Assembly (NCBI RefSeq): GCF_006494655.1
Contig: NZ_VHIM01000006.1
Location: 186,001-250,000, forward strand
DNA from: Arthrobacter agilis
Lineage (GTDB): Bacteria; Actinomycetota; Actinomycetes; Actinomycetales; Micrococcaceae
Direction: 5' to 3'
Length of the DNA stretch: 64,000 bases
The position numbers and the translations under genes were made by a program. The number at the start of each line of letters is the position of its first letter. The first letter of the stretch is position 1. Under the pieces are notes generated by a model. The model saw only the letters and a list, made by a program, of their open reading frames with translations, searched no databases and was not told the DNA's origin. Of this stretch, positions 17,931-25,684 are shown piece by piece.

Positions 17931-19022
17931 ATGCCCAGGTTCCCCGCCGTCGACAGATCGTGGTCCGACGACGCCGTACGCCGCATCGAGGCGGACGGCA
18001 ACCGCTCGGCGGACACGCACCTGTTCGCCGTCCCCCTGCCGGAGCACTGGGGCGTGCAGGTGTACCTCAAGGACGAGTCGACGCACCGGACGGGCAGCCT
18101 CAAGCACCGCCTCGCCCGGTCCCTGTTCCTGTTCGGACTGGTCAACGGCTGGATCACGGAGGGGACGACGATCGTCGAGGCCTCCAGCGGCTCCACCGCA
18201 GTGTCCGAGGCCTACTTCGCCCAGCTCCTGGGCCTTCCGTTCGTCGCGGTCATGACGGCGACGACGAGCCGCGAGAAGATCACCCTCATCGAGCAGTACG
18301 GCGGCACCTGCCGGTTCGTCGACCACGCCTCGGAGGTCTACGACGTCGCCGAGGAGGTGGCCCGGACATCCGGGGGCCACTACATGGACCAGTTCACGTT
18401 CGCCGAACGCGCCACGGACTGGCGCGGGAACAACAACATAGCCGAATCGATCTTCGACCAGTTGGCTCTCGAACCCCATCCGGTCCCCGACTGGATCGTT
18501 GTCGGTGCCGGCACCGGCGGCACGAGCGCCACCATCGGGCGGTACCTGCGCTATCACCGCCACGCGACGCGCTTGGCCGTCGTCGATCCCGAGGGTTCGG
18601 CCTTCTACCCCGCGTGGGCGGAGCCGGACTCCACCCCCGTCGGCAGGCCCTCCCGCATCGAGGGCATCGGCAGGCCCCGGCCGGAAGCGAGCTTCGTACC
18701 CTCCGTCATCGACGCCATGATCCAGGTGCCGGATCCCGCATCCGTCGCAGCGTCCCGTCACCTACGCAGCCTGACGGGGCTCCACGCGGGTCCCTCCACG
18801 GGCACGAATCTCTGGGGTGTCTGGCAGCTGGTCGCCGACCTCGTCGAGCGCGGCCGCACGGGCAGCATCGTGTCCCTGATGTGCGATTCCGGGGACCGGT
18901 ACACGGCTACCTACCAGGACGACGCGTGGCTGGCCCGCCAGGGACTCGATCCGGCCGGGGCGACAGCCGTCCTCGAGTCCTTCTTCAGCACGGGTCGCTG
19001 GCCGGACGACGCCGCGGGGTGA
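17931..19022 (+). CDS. cds1: PLP-dependent cysteine desulfhydrase (Cds1-like)
   Basis: A 363-residue fold II PLP enzyme of the cysteine synthase family. The PLP lysine is in TGSLKHR near residue 59, the substrate loop is [10 protein letters not shown] and the phosphate loop is [12 protein letters not shown] near residue 195. The best match by length and motif is Mycobacterium tuberculosis Cds1 (Rv3684), which degrades L-cysteine to H2S, ammonia and pyruvate; a cysteine synthase role cannot be excluded. The divergent sulfurtransferase gene supports sulfide metabolism. Translation probably starts on a leaderless mRNA. Confidence 0.82.
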   Translation: MPRFPAVDRSWSDDAVRRIEADGNRSADTHLFAVPLPEHWGVQVYLKDESTHRTGSLKHRLARSLFLFGLVNGWITEGTTIVEASSGSTAVSEAYFAQLLGLPFVAVMTATTSREKITLIEQYGGTCRFVDHASEVYDVAEEVARTSGGHYMDQFTFAERATDWRGNNNIAESIFDQLALEPHPVPDWIVVGAGTGGTSATIGRYLRYHRHATRLAVVDPEGSAFYPAWAEPDSTPVGRPSRIEGIGRPRPEASFVPSVIDAMIQVPDPASVAASRHLRSLTGLHAGPSTGTNLWGVWQLVADLVERGRTGSIVSLMCDSGDRYTATYQDDAWLARQGLDPAGATAVLESFFSTGRWPDDAAG

Positions 19023-19027
19023 TGCCG

Positions 19028-19687
19028 TCAGGCCTCGACGCTCTCCCGCACGGCGAGGTGCCTGAACTCCGTTCCGTACGGGGCCGAGAGCCGCGTGAGC
19101 TGCCCCTCGACCATGCCGAGTCCGGTCTCGTTCAGCAATCCGTCGTGGATCTGGAAGGCACGGGCCGCGCGGACGGAAGTCACGAAGTCGACCACCTCCG
19201 ACAGCTTGGACCACGGGGCGTGCACGGGCACGAGGAGTGTCTCCACCTCGATGCCGTCCGGGACGATCAGCGAATCCCCGGGGTGGTAGAGGGAACCGTC
19301 GATCACGAACCCCACGTTGGCAATCATCGGGATGACGGGATGGATCAGCGCGTGCTGTCCGCCATAGGTCCGCACCGCGAAGCCGGCGGCGGTGAACTCC
19401 TCGCCCCCGGCCACGGCGTGGACGCGCCCCTCCGTATCCTCCCCGAGCGCGCCGAGGACGGCGTCGACGACCGCCTGGGGCGCCCAGAGCTCGATACCGG
19501 GCGCGCCCTGCAGGACGGCCACCACGCGGTCCAGGGCGATGTGGTCGGGGTGCTCGTGCGTGACCAGCACAGCAGTGGCGCCCTCGAGAGCTTCCTCCAC
19601 CTCGGAGAACGCGCCGGGGTCGAGGACCAGCACAGCTCCGTCCTGCTCGAGCCGGACGCAGGAATGGGAGAACTTGGTCAGCTTCAT
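19028..19687 (-). CDS. MBL-fold metal-dependent hydrolase
   Basis: A 219-residue metallo-beta-lactamase-fold protein. It contains FSHSCVRLE at the N-terminus, the metal motif THEHPDH (about 43-49), further ligand positions GGQHA and HPGDS, and a C-terminal HDG. It resembles UlaG-like hydrolases but lacks their extra motifs, so the substrate is unknown. It converges on cds1 with five bases between the stops. The start codon lies six bases after TAGTCT, as in other leaderless genes here. Confidence 0.82.
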   Translation of the reverse strand: MKLTKFSHSCVRLEQDGAVLVLDPGAFSEVEEALEGATAVLVTHEHPDHIALDRVVAVLQGAPGIELWAPQAVVDAVLGALGEDTEGRVHAVAGGEEFTAAGFAVRTYGGQHALIHPVIPMIANVGFVIDGSLYHPGDSLIVPDGIEVETLLVPVHAPWSKLSEVVDFVTSVRAARAFQIHDGLLNETGLGMVEGQLTRLSAPYGTEFRHLAVRESVEA

Positions 19688-19693
19688 GGCATC

Positions 19694-19699
19694 AGACTA
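19694..19699 (-). promoter_or_regulatory. -10 box for leaderless MBL hydrolase mRNA
   Basis: TAGTCT on the minus strand, then GATGCC, then ATG at 19687. Confidence 0.45.
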
Positions 19700-19767
19700 C
19701 CTGCGGCCACGCTGATAATCTTGACTCTGGTCCAGGGCACCCATGTGCCCGCGGAAGGAGTACAGAG

Positions 19768-20286
19768 ATGGCGTCCGAGGCAGCATCCGACCCGCGCGCG
19801 ACGGCGCTCGCCGAAGCCACCGGCCAGGTCGACGAGGGCGTGACTGCTGGTCGAGTCCCCGTGGTCCGCAAGGGTTCGGAGCAGCGCGTGACGCGTCAGC
19901 GCCGGGCCGTGAGCGCCGCCCTGGACGAGCTCGACGACTTCGTCAGCACGCAGGAACTCCACCGGGGCCTGCATGACCGCGGTGAATCGGTATCCCTCGC
20001 AACCACCTACAGGATCCTCCAGTCCATGGCCGACGACGGCCTGGTCGACGTCCTGAGGAATGGCGACAACGAGGCCGTGTACCGCCGCTGCGCGGTGGAA
20101 CACCACCATCATCACCTGCTCTGCCGCAACTGCGGGCGTGCGGTGGAGATCGAAGCGCCGTCCGTGGAGCAGTGGGCGGCCCGGATCGCCGCGGAGCACG
20201 GCTTCACCGACGCCGCCCACACCGTCGAGATCTACGGACTGTGCCCCGAGTGCGGCGCGGCATCCGTGGAGCAGCGCCGGACCTGA
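19768..20286 (+). CDS. zur: Fur family regulator, probably Zur
   Basis: A 172-residue metal-responsive repressor. An N-terminal tail of about 35 residues is followed by the winged helix (TRQRRAVSAALDELDDFVS... TTYRILQSM) and the dimer domain with a five-histidine run EHHHHHLLC, then CRNC and CPEC pairs that form the structural zinc site. GGAAGGAG lies before the ATG. The nearby znuABC operon (1.2 kb away, opposite strand) has a Zur-like box in its promoter, which makes zinc the likely signal rather than iron; this assignment is by context. Confidence 0.82.
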   Translation: MASEAASDPRATALAEATGQVDEGVTAGRVPVVRKGSEQRVTRQRRAVSAALDELDDFVSTQELHRGLHDRGESVSLATTYRILQSMADDGLVDVLRNGDNEAVYRRCAVEHHHHHLLCRNCGRAVEIEAPSVEQWAARIAAEHGFTDAAHTVEIYGLCPECGAASVEQRRT

Positions 20287-20329
20287 CGCCGCGTCGCCGG
20301 ATACCCGGGGCCAGGTCCGTCCCGTCGTC

Positions 20330-20335
20330 TAGGCT
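20330..20335 (+). promoter_or_regulatory. -10 box for leaderless MarR mRNA (first paralogue)
   Basis: TAGGCT, then GGGAGG, then GTG at 20342. Confidence 0.45.
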
Positions 20336-20341
20336 GGGAGG

Positions 20342-20875
20342 GTGATGGCCCGAGACAGCTCCGCCCCTGATGCACCGACCCGCCTCGACGCCGGTCCCCG
20401 GGCCGCTGTCCCCGTTCCGGTCGCAGACCTCGTCGATGCCCTCCGCGCCTATCGGAACGCCGAGAGCTCGATGCGCGGCCGCAGCAGGGATTCGATGCAC
20501 CTCGGTCGGACGGACATGACCGCACTCCGCCTCATGCTGCACGCAGGGCAGGCCGGCGCGCCCCTCAACGCCGCCTCCCTGGCCCGCCGGCTCGAGATCA
20601 GCACTGCGGCCACGACGGTGCTGATCGATCGCCTGGAGAAGAGCGGCCACGCGGAACGGCGTCGGAGCCGCTCGGACGGCAGGGCCATCGAGATCTGGCC
20701 CACGGCGACCTCCGACGCCGAGGTCCGCTCGACCATGGGCGTCCTGCACGAGCGGATGATGTCCGTCGCCGGCGCGCTGACTGCTACCGAGTGCGCCGTC
20801 GTCCAGCGGTTCCTCGCGTCCCTCGGCGATGCCATGACCGACCTCGACCTGCCGGTCCGCGCCCCCTCCGCGTGA
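20342..20875 (+). CDS. MarR family transcriptional regulator
   Basis: A 177-residue winged-helix regulator. LVDALRAYRNAESSMR forms the N-terminal dimerisation helix, LNAASLARRLEISTAATTVL the recognition helix region and RRRSRSDGRAIEI the wing. It is a clear paralogue of the next gene, sharing the ALRAYRN(A/V)ES motif and the IDRLEKSG segment. The GTG start at 20342 is preferred because a -10 box sits six bases upstream; ATG follows as codon 2. The ligand and targets are unknown. Confidence 0.85.
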   Translation: MMARDSSAPDAPTRLDAGPRAAVPVPVADLVDALRAYRNAESSMRGRSRDSMHLGRTDMTALRLMLHAGQAGAPLNAASLARRLEISTAATTVLIDRLEKSGHAERRRSRSDGRAIEIWPTATSDAEVRSTMGVLHERMMSVAGALTATECAVVQRFLASLGDAMTDLDLPVRAPSA

Positions 20876-20920
20876 GCGATGATCGCGCTGCGACGAAGCA
20901 TCCGCTTACCTAGAGAGATT

Positions 20921-20935
20921 GACTACTAGATGGTC
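20921..20935 (+). promoter_or_regulatory. Inverted repeat, candidate MarR operator
   Basis: GACTA-N5-TGGTC: four of five arm positions pair, with one G-T. It ends at the -10 box of the second MarR gene, where a bound dimer would block transcription. Confidence 0.4.
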
Positions 20936-20941
20936 TAAACT
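20936..20941 (+). promoter_or_regulatory. -10 box for leaderless MarR mRNA (second paralogue)
   Basis: TAAACT, then GTAGCC, then ATG at 20948. Confidence 0.5.
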
Positions 20942-20947
20942 GTAGCC

Positions 20948-21484
20948 ATGAAACCTTCGGACGCACGGCAGGGAGCGGGCTACTGGTACCCACCGTCCGG
21001 CGATGGTGCTGGTGATCAGGCGACAGGCGTGGACGTCCTCAACGCACTCCGGGCTTACCGCAACGTGGAGAGCGGCCTTCGGCGTCGCCTCAGCCAACGT
21101 CTCAGCATCAACGAGACCGATCTGGGCGCGCTACGGTATCTGCTGGCCGTCTGGCAGCGGGACCAGGGCGCCAGCCCGAAGGATCTCGCCCTTGCACTCG
21201 GTATCTCGAGCGCGTCCACGACCCTCGTCATCGACCGGCTCGAGAAGGCGGGCTTCATCCGGCGACGCCGTCACCCCGTCGATCGGCGGGCCGTGATCCT
21301 CGAACCGGGAGACAAGGCGACCGACGAATTCCGGGCGGCCTTCGACATCGAGAAGAGGGGTGTCCTCGCGGCGGCCGACACCCTGTCGCTCGAGGAGACC
21401 GAGACCGTGACCCGCTTCCTGCGCAGCATGGAACAGGCCATCGCGGACGCCGTCGGACAAGCCGACCATCCCGCCGGAGCCTGA
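20948..21484 (+). CDS. MarR family transcriptional regulator
   Basis: A 178-residue winged-helix protein. VLNALRAYRNVESGLRRRLSQ is the dimer helix, SPKDLALALGISSASTTLV the recognition region and RRRRHPVDRRAVILEP the wing. Similar over most of its length to the upstream MarR protein, so the two probably arose by tandem duplication. An inverted repeat directly before its -10 box suggests autoregulation. Convergent with znuB; no target gene lies next to it on the same strand. Confidence 0.86.
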   Translation: MKPSDARQGAGYWYPPSGDGAGDQATGVDVLNALRAYRNVESGLRRRLSQRLSINETDLGALRYLLAVWQRDQGASPKDLALALGISSASTTLVIDRLEKAGFIRRRRHPVDRRAVILEPGDKATDEFRAAFDIEKRGVLAAADTLSLEETETVTRFLRSMEQAIADAVGQADHPAGA

Positions 21485-21532
21485 TCGGCCCGGCGGCCCT
21501 CGGGCGGTGCTGCCAGGCGAGGGCGGCTAACT

Positions 21533-22468
21533 TCAGGCAGGAGCCGATACGTCCCGACCGCGGCGAACATGACCGTGACCGGTCTGCCCCAGCCCGCCCC
21601 TGCCCGCGCTGTCCCGCCGAGAACGCCGTCGTGTCCGCCGCGAGCCGATCAGCCGGCAGACGAGGTAGATGGCGAAGGAGATGGTCGTCACGTAGGGACT
21701 GATGGGGATGCGTCCGCCCAGCGCCAGCAGGATCCCGCCGACCACCGAGGTGCAGGCGAAGCCCACGCTGAGGAGCACCACCAGTGCGGGTGACGCGGTG
21801 ACCTTGAGCGCTGCGGCAGCGGGCGTGATGAGCAGCGCCAGCACGAGCAGGGCGCCCACCACCTGGATGGACAGCGCGACCGAGATGCCGAGGAGCACCA
21901 TGAAGACGATGGAGAGGCCGCGCACGGGGACTCCACGGGCCTCCGCGAGATCCGCATCGGCGCTCGCGAACGTCAGGGGCCGCCAGATGACGGCCAGCGC
22001 GATCATCACCACGACCGCACAACCGACGAGCAGGTTCAGCTGGACGGCGTCGACCGAGACGATCTGCCCGGTCAGGAGTCCGAACTTGTTGGCCGCCCGA
22101 CCCTCGTAGAGGGCGAGGAACAGGATGCCGAGGCCCAGCCCGAACGGCATCACGACGCCGATGATCGAGTTCCGGTCGCGTGCCCGGATCCCCATGAGGC
22201 CGAGGACCAGCGCTGCGAGAACGGAGCCCACGAGCGAGCCCGCGACGACGTTCGCGCCGACGAGGAGCGCGAAGGCAGCGCCGGCGAACGAGAGCTCGGC
22301 GATGCCGTGGACGGCGAAGGCGAGGTCGCGCATCATCACGAAGGTCCCGATCAGTCCGCCGAGCAGTCCGAGGACAGCTCCCGCGATCAGGGAGTTGCGC
22401 ACCAGGGGCAGGAGCTGCGCGTAGTTGTCGAAGGTGAAGATGGCGCCGAGGACGTCCTGGAGCTCCAT
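21533..22468 (-). CDS. znuB: Zinc ABC transporter permease ZnuB
   Basis: A 311-residue ABC-3 family membrane permease with about eight helices. Family marks include the GTFVMMRDLAFAVHGIAELSFAG-type loop near residue 45 and VVGALLVLALLITPAAAAL near 210. The C-terminal tail of about 35 residues is rich in Arg and His. Works with ZnuC and ZnuA to import zinc. Starts four bases after the znuC stop. Confidence 0.92.
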   Translation of the reverse strand: MELQDVLGAIFTFDNYAQLLPLVRNSLIAGAVLGLLGGLIGTFVMMRDLAFAVHGIAELSFAGAAFALLVGANVVAGSLVGSVLAALVLGLMGIRARDRNSIIGVVMPFGLGLGILFLALYEGRAANKFGLLTGQIVSVDAVQLNLLVGCAVVVMIALAVIWRPLTFASADADLAEARGVPVRGLSIVFMVLLGISVALSIQVVGALLVLALLITPAAAALKVTASPALVVLLSVGFACTSVVGGILLALGGRIPISPYVTTISFAIYLVCRLIGSRRTRRRSRRDSAGRGGLGQTGHGHVRRGRDVSAPA

Positions 22469-22471
22469 GGC

Positions 22472-23311
22472 CTAGGCGCTCTCGTGATGATGGGTCGTGG
22501 CGTCGGGCAGTCCCACGACGATGATGCGGCCGTTGCTGTGCAGCACTTCGACCGGGCTCCTGTACAGGTCGGAGAGCACGTCGCTGGTCATGACCTCGGC
22601 AGGTGTCCCGACCCGGAACTCGCCGTCGGCGAGGTAGAGGACGCGATCCACGTAGTCGATCACGGGGTTGATCTCGTGCGTCACGAAGACGACGGCGCTG
22701 TTCTTCTCGCGGCACTGGCGGTTGATGAGCGAGCTGACGGCCTGCTGGTGGTGGAGGTCCAGGGAGAGCAGCGGCTCGTCACACAGCAGCACCGAGGGGT
22801 CGGAGGCCAGCGCCTGTGCCGCACGGAGCCGCTGCTGCTCACCGCCCGAGAGGAGCCCGACCGGCGCGTCGGCGTAGGACTCCGCGCCGACGTCGTGCAG
22901 CAGACGGTCCACGCGGACGGCATGGCTCCTGGTGCGCAGTCGAAGGCCCCAGCGGTGCCCGTCAACGCCGAGCCCCACCAGGTCGCGCGCCCTCAACGGG
23001 GTCTCCGCCGGGAAGGACTTCTGCTGCGGGATGTAGCCCAGGGTGCGGCTGCCCCGGGCGATCGGCCGCCCGTCCACCGTCGCCGTGCCGCTCGTGAGTC
23101 GCTGCAGGCCGAGCAGGACCTTCAGGAAGCTGGTCTTGCCCGACCCGTTCGGTCCGAGCACCGCGAAGAACTCACCCGGCATGATGTCCAGGTCGAGCCC
23201 CTCCCACAGCGAGCGCGTGCCGAAGGAGAGGCCTGCTCCGCGCAGGCTGATGGCCGGGCGGGTACCGTCCCCGTCGGGGACGTGGACCTTCCGGTGCATC
23301 GTCGAGGTCAT
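22472..23311 (-). CDS. znuC: Zinc ABC transporter ATPase ZnuC
   Basis: A 279-residue ABC ATPase: Walker A GPNGSGKT, Q-loop YIPQQKS, signature LLSGGEQQR, Walker B VLLCDEPLL and switch His in VFVTHEIN. The C-terminal tail TTHHHES is His-rich, as in several zinc transporter ATPases. Middle gene of znuACB; 132 bases separate it from znuA. Confidence 0.92.
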   Translation of the reverse strand: MTSTMHRKVHVPDGDGTRPAISLRGAGLSFGTRSLWEGLDLDIMPGEFFAVLGPNGSGKTSFLKVLLGLQRLTSGTATVDGRPIARGSRTLGYIPQQKSFPAETPLRARDLVGLGVDGHRWGLRLRTRSHAVRVDRLLHDVGAESYADAPVGLLSGGEQQRLRAAQALASDPSVLLCDEPLLSLDLHHQQAVSSLINRQCREKNSAVVFVTHEINPVIDYVDRVLYLADGEFRVGTPAEVMTSDVLSDLYRSPVEVLHSNGRIIVVGLPDATTHHHESA

Positions 23312-23443
23312 GCGGCAGTGCTCTCCGTCTGTGGGTGTGGCTGCTGGTCAGTGTACGGGGTGCGGTGCGGACACGCGCCGGCTCGCCGGCCTGTCGGCAG
23401 ACCGCTGCTCCCGGGCGGGCGGATGGACGGGACCGAAGGCGCC

Positions 23444-24421
23444 TCAGGGGGTCGCACCCTCGATGCTGTCCGTATTGCGGGTCATCCAGGAGATGTAGTC
23501 CTCGCCCTCGGGCAGGGTCTCCGTGAAGTCGAGCACGGGAAGACCCGCGCCGTCGGCCGCAGACCGGACCGCTTCGGTCTGCGAGCCCTCGGTCTGCTCG
23601 TTGTAAGCGAGGAAGGCGAGGGTGCCTCCGGACACGAGGTTCTTCATCTCCTGCAGGACGGCGACGGGCACATCGGTCTCGTCCTCGATGGCCTCGCTGA
23701 ACTCCTCGGGTGTCACGTTCTCGAGCCCGGCGGCCTGCAGCAGATAGACGGGCACGGGCTCGGTCGCCGCCACCTGGCCTCCCGGCCCTTCGGAGGCCAT
23801 CGCTGCGAGGCGATCCTGTACCGGCTGCAGACCCTCGATGAAGGCATCGGCCCGCTCGCGGTACGCCTCCGCATTCGGTGCGTCGAGACGGCCGAGTTCG
23901 TCGGCCAGTGCGTCGGCCAGCGTGACCATCGTGGGGAGGTCGTACCAGACGTGCTCGTTGAACGCGCCGTGTTCGTGGCCGTTCTCCTCGGCGTGCCCTC
24001 CCTCGCCCTCGGCATGCTCCTCGTCCTCGTCCAGACCGGAGAGCTCAACGGCACTGAGGACCGCGGCCGTCCCGGCCTCGTTGACCAGGCGGGAGAGGAA
24101 CGTGTCGTACCCTCCGCCGTTCTCGATGACGAGGTCGGCCTCGGACACGGACAGCTTGTCCTGCACGGTCGCCTCGTAGGAGTGGGGATCCTGGCTGAGG
24201 CTGTCCACGATGGCGGTCACCTCGACGTCGTTCCCGCCGACGGTGGCCGCGATGTCGCCGTAGACGTTGGTCGCCGTGACGATCGAAAGCGTGTCGGCAC
24301 CCGACGCCGAGGTGTCGGACGGCGAGCCGGAGGATCCGGTCGAGCAGGCCGAGAGCCCGAGGACGGACGACGCGAGCACTGCGGTCACGGCGAACTGACG
24401 GCGGAAAGGACGAACCGGCAC
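23444..24421 (-). CDS. znuA: Zinc-binding lipoprotein ZnuA
   Basis: Extracytoplasmic zinc receptor of 325 residues. Signal peptide with lipobox LSAC (lipid Cys26). H80 in DPHSYE is a metal ligand of the cluster A-I binding fold, and an acidic/His-rich loop at about 131-157 (HAEGEGGHAEENGHEHG) is the hallmark that separates zinc from manganese receptors. GTG start at 24421. First gene of znuACB, with a Zur box 18 bases before the start codon. Confidence 0.93.
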   Translation of the reverse strand: MPVRPFRRQFAVTAVLASSVLGLSACSTGSSGSPSDTSASGADTLSIVTATNVYGDIAATVGGNDVEVTAIVDSLSQDPHSYEATVQDKLSVSEADLVIENGGGYDTFLSRLVNEAGTAAVLSAVELSGLDEDEEHAEGEGGHAEENGHEHGAFNEHVWYDLPTMVTLADALADELGRLDAPNAEAYRERADAFIEGLQPVQDRLAAMASEGPGGQVAATEPVPVYLLQAAGLENVTPEEFSEAIEDETDVPVAVLQEMKNLVSGGTLAFLAYNEQTEGSQTEAVRSAADGAGLPVLDFTETLPEGEDYISWMTRNTDSIEGATP

Positions 24422-24438
24422 AGGAACCTCAATCAGAC

Positions 24439-24459
24439 TAATGAGAATTGTTTACGTTA
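24439..24459 (-). promoter_or_regulatory. Zur box upstream of znuA
   Basis: A 21-base imperfect palindrome, TAATGAGAAT on the left arm and GTTTACGTTA on the right around one central T. Seven of ten arm pairs are exact and two of the rest are G-T. It matches the actinobacterial Zur pattern (A/T-rich GAAAAT-ATTTTC type) and is centred about 28 bases before the start codon. It is the only AT-rich palindrome in the region. Confidence 0.7.
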
Positions 24460-24595
24460 GCGTCTCGAGCATAACCGAAACGCGAACCATTCGCATTCTG
24501 CCCGGCGTCCGCCGGCGTCGCCGGTCGCCCCTCGTGGAGGAGCCACGTCACCACAAGGCGGAAGCGGCCGCCCGCCGCACCGAGCGGCCCCTGCG

Positions 24596-25684
24596 TCACG
24601 AGACCGAGGTCTCCGTCCCGTTGACGCCCTCGCCGCTCCTCCGCGCACCCTGGTTCTGGGTGGCGTCGCGGATCTCTCCGATGAGCTGCTCGATGACGTC
24701 CTCGAGGAAGAGGACACCGCGCGTGGATCCGTCCGGCCCGAGCACGCGTGCGAGGTGGGACCCCGTCCGCTGCATGACCGTGAGCGCATCCTCGATCTCG
24801 TCTTTCAGCGTGAGGTTGGCGAGCGCCCGGACTTTGTTCTCGGTGATCGGTCGGCGGTACATGACCTGCGGAAGGGACATGATGTCCTTGAGGTGCATGT
24901 AGCCGGTGAGGTTGCCGTGTTCGTCCACCATGACAAAGCGGGAGAAGCCGGTGCGCCCCACTGCGCGCTCGAAGTCCTCCGGGCTGGCATCGGTGCGGAC
25001 CGTCACCAGCTCGCTCAGGGGAACCATCGTGGTCTCGGCCGTCTGCCCGGAGAACTCGAGCGCTCCCGTGATGAGACCGGACTCGTCATCGACCAGGCCG
25101 CTCTTCGTCGACTCCTCGACGATGGACTGCACCTCCTCGAGCGTGTAGGACGACGACACCTCGTCCTTGGGCTCGACCTTCAGCGCACGAAGGATGTGGT
25201 TGGCCATCCAGTTCAGCGTCGAGATCACCGGGTGCACGACGCGCGCGATCAGCACGAGCGGCGTCGCGAGGAGCAGCGCCGCCTTGTCGGCGACCGAGAC
25301 GGAGATGTTCTTCGGCACCATCTCGCCGAACGTCACGTGGAGGAAGGTGACGAGCAGGAGGGCGAGGGCGAAGGCGACCCCGCCCGCGAGTCCCTCGGGC
25401 ACGCCGACGGCCTCCAGCGGCACCACCAGCAGATGGTGGATCGCCGGCTCGGCCACCTGCAGGATCAGCAGGGAGCAAACCGTGATGCCGAGCTGCGCGC
25501 ACGCGAGCATGAGGGAGACGTGTTCCATGGCCCAGAGCGTCGTCGCGGCGCGCTTGGACCCGGCCTCGGCGAGCGGCTCGATCTGGCTCCGCCGCGCGGA
25601 CATGATCGCGAACTCCGCCCCCACGAAGAAGGCATTGCCCAGCAGCAGGATCACGAGCCAGAGAATTCCTGCCCAGTCGCTCAT
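24596..25684 (-). CDS. CNNM/HlyC family membrane protein with CBS pair
   Basis: A 362-residue protein. The N-terminal CNNM domain (about 1-190) has four helices with GNAFFVGAEFA and TFGEMVPKN motifs, followed by a CBS pair (about 205-335). CNNM proteins take part in magnesium/cobalt transport. There is no C-terminal CorC/HlyC domain, unlike its partner upstream. The start overlaps the preceding gene by ATGA, so the two are co-translated and may pair. The 174 bases downstream to znuA contain only the znu control region. Confidence 0.86.
   Translation of the reverse strand: MSDWAGILWLVILLLGNAFFVGAEFAIMSARRSQIEPLAEAGSKRAATTLWAMEHVSLMLACAQLGITVCSLLILQVAEPAIHHLLVVPLEAVGVPEGLAGGVAFALALLLVTFLHVTFGEMVPKNISVSVADKAALLLATPLVLIARVVHPVISTLNWMANHILRALKVEPKDEVSSSYTLEEVQSIVEESTKSGLVDDESGLITGALEFSGQTAETTMVPLSELVTVRTDASPEDFERAVGRTGFSRFVMVDEHGNLTGYMHLKDIMSLPQVMYRRPITENKVRALANLTLKDEIEDALTVMQRTGSHLARVLGPDGSTRGVLFLEDVIEQLIGEIRDATQNQGARRSGEGVNGTETSVS

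Noticed and set aside
20919..20924. TTGACT as the -35 box of the second MarR gene
   Set aside because: Only 11 bases separate it from the -10 box TAAACT, too short for a sigma-70-type promoter. It is more likely part of the operator region.
22307..24460. A very long open frame on the plus strand opposite znuABC
   Set aside because: Third-position GC bias opens long antisense frames in this genome. The minus strand encodes three clear proteins with motifs, while the plus frame translates to low-complexity Arg/Gly/His sequence with no family.
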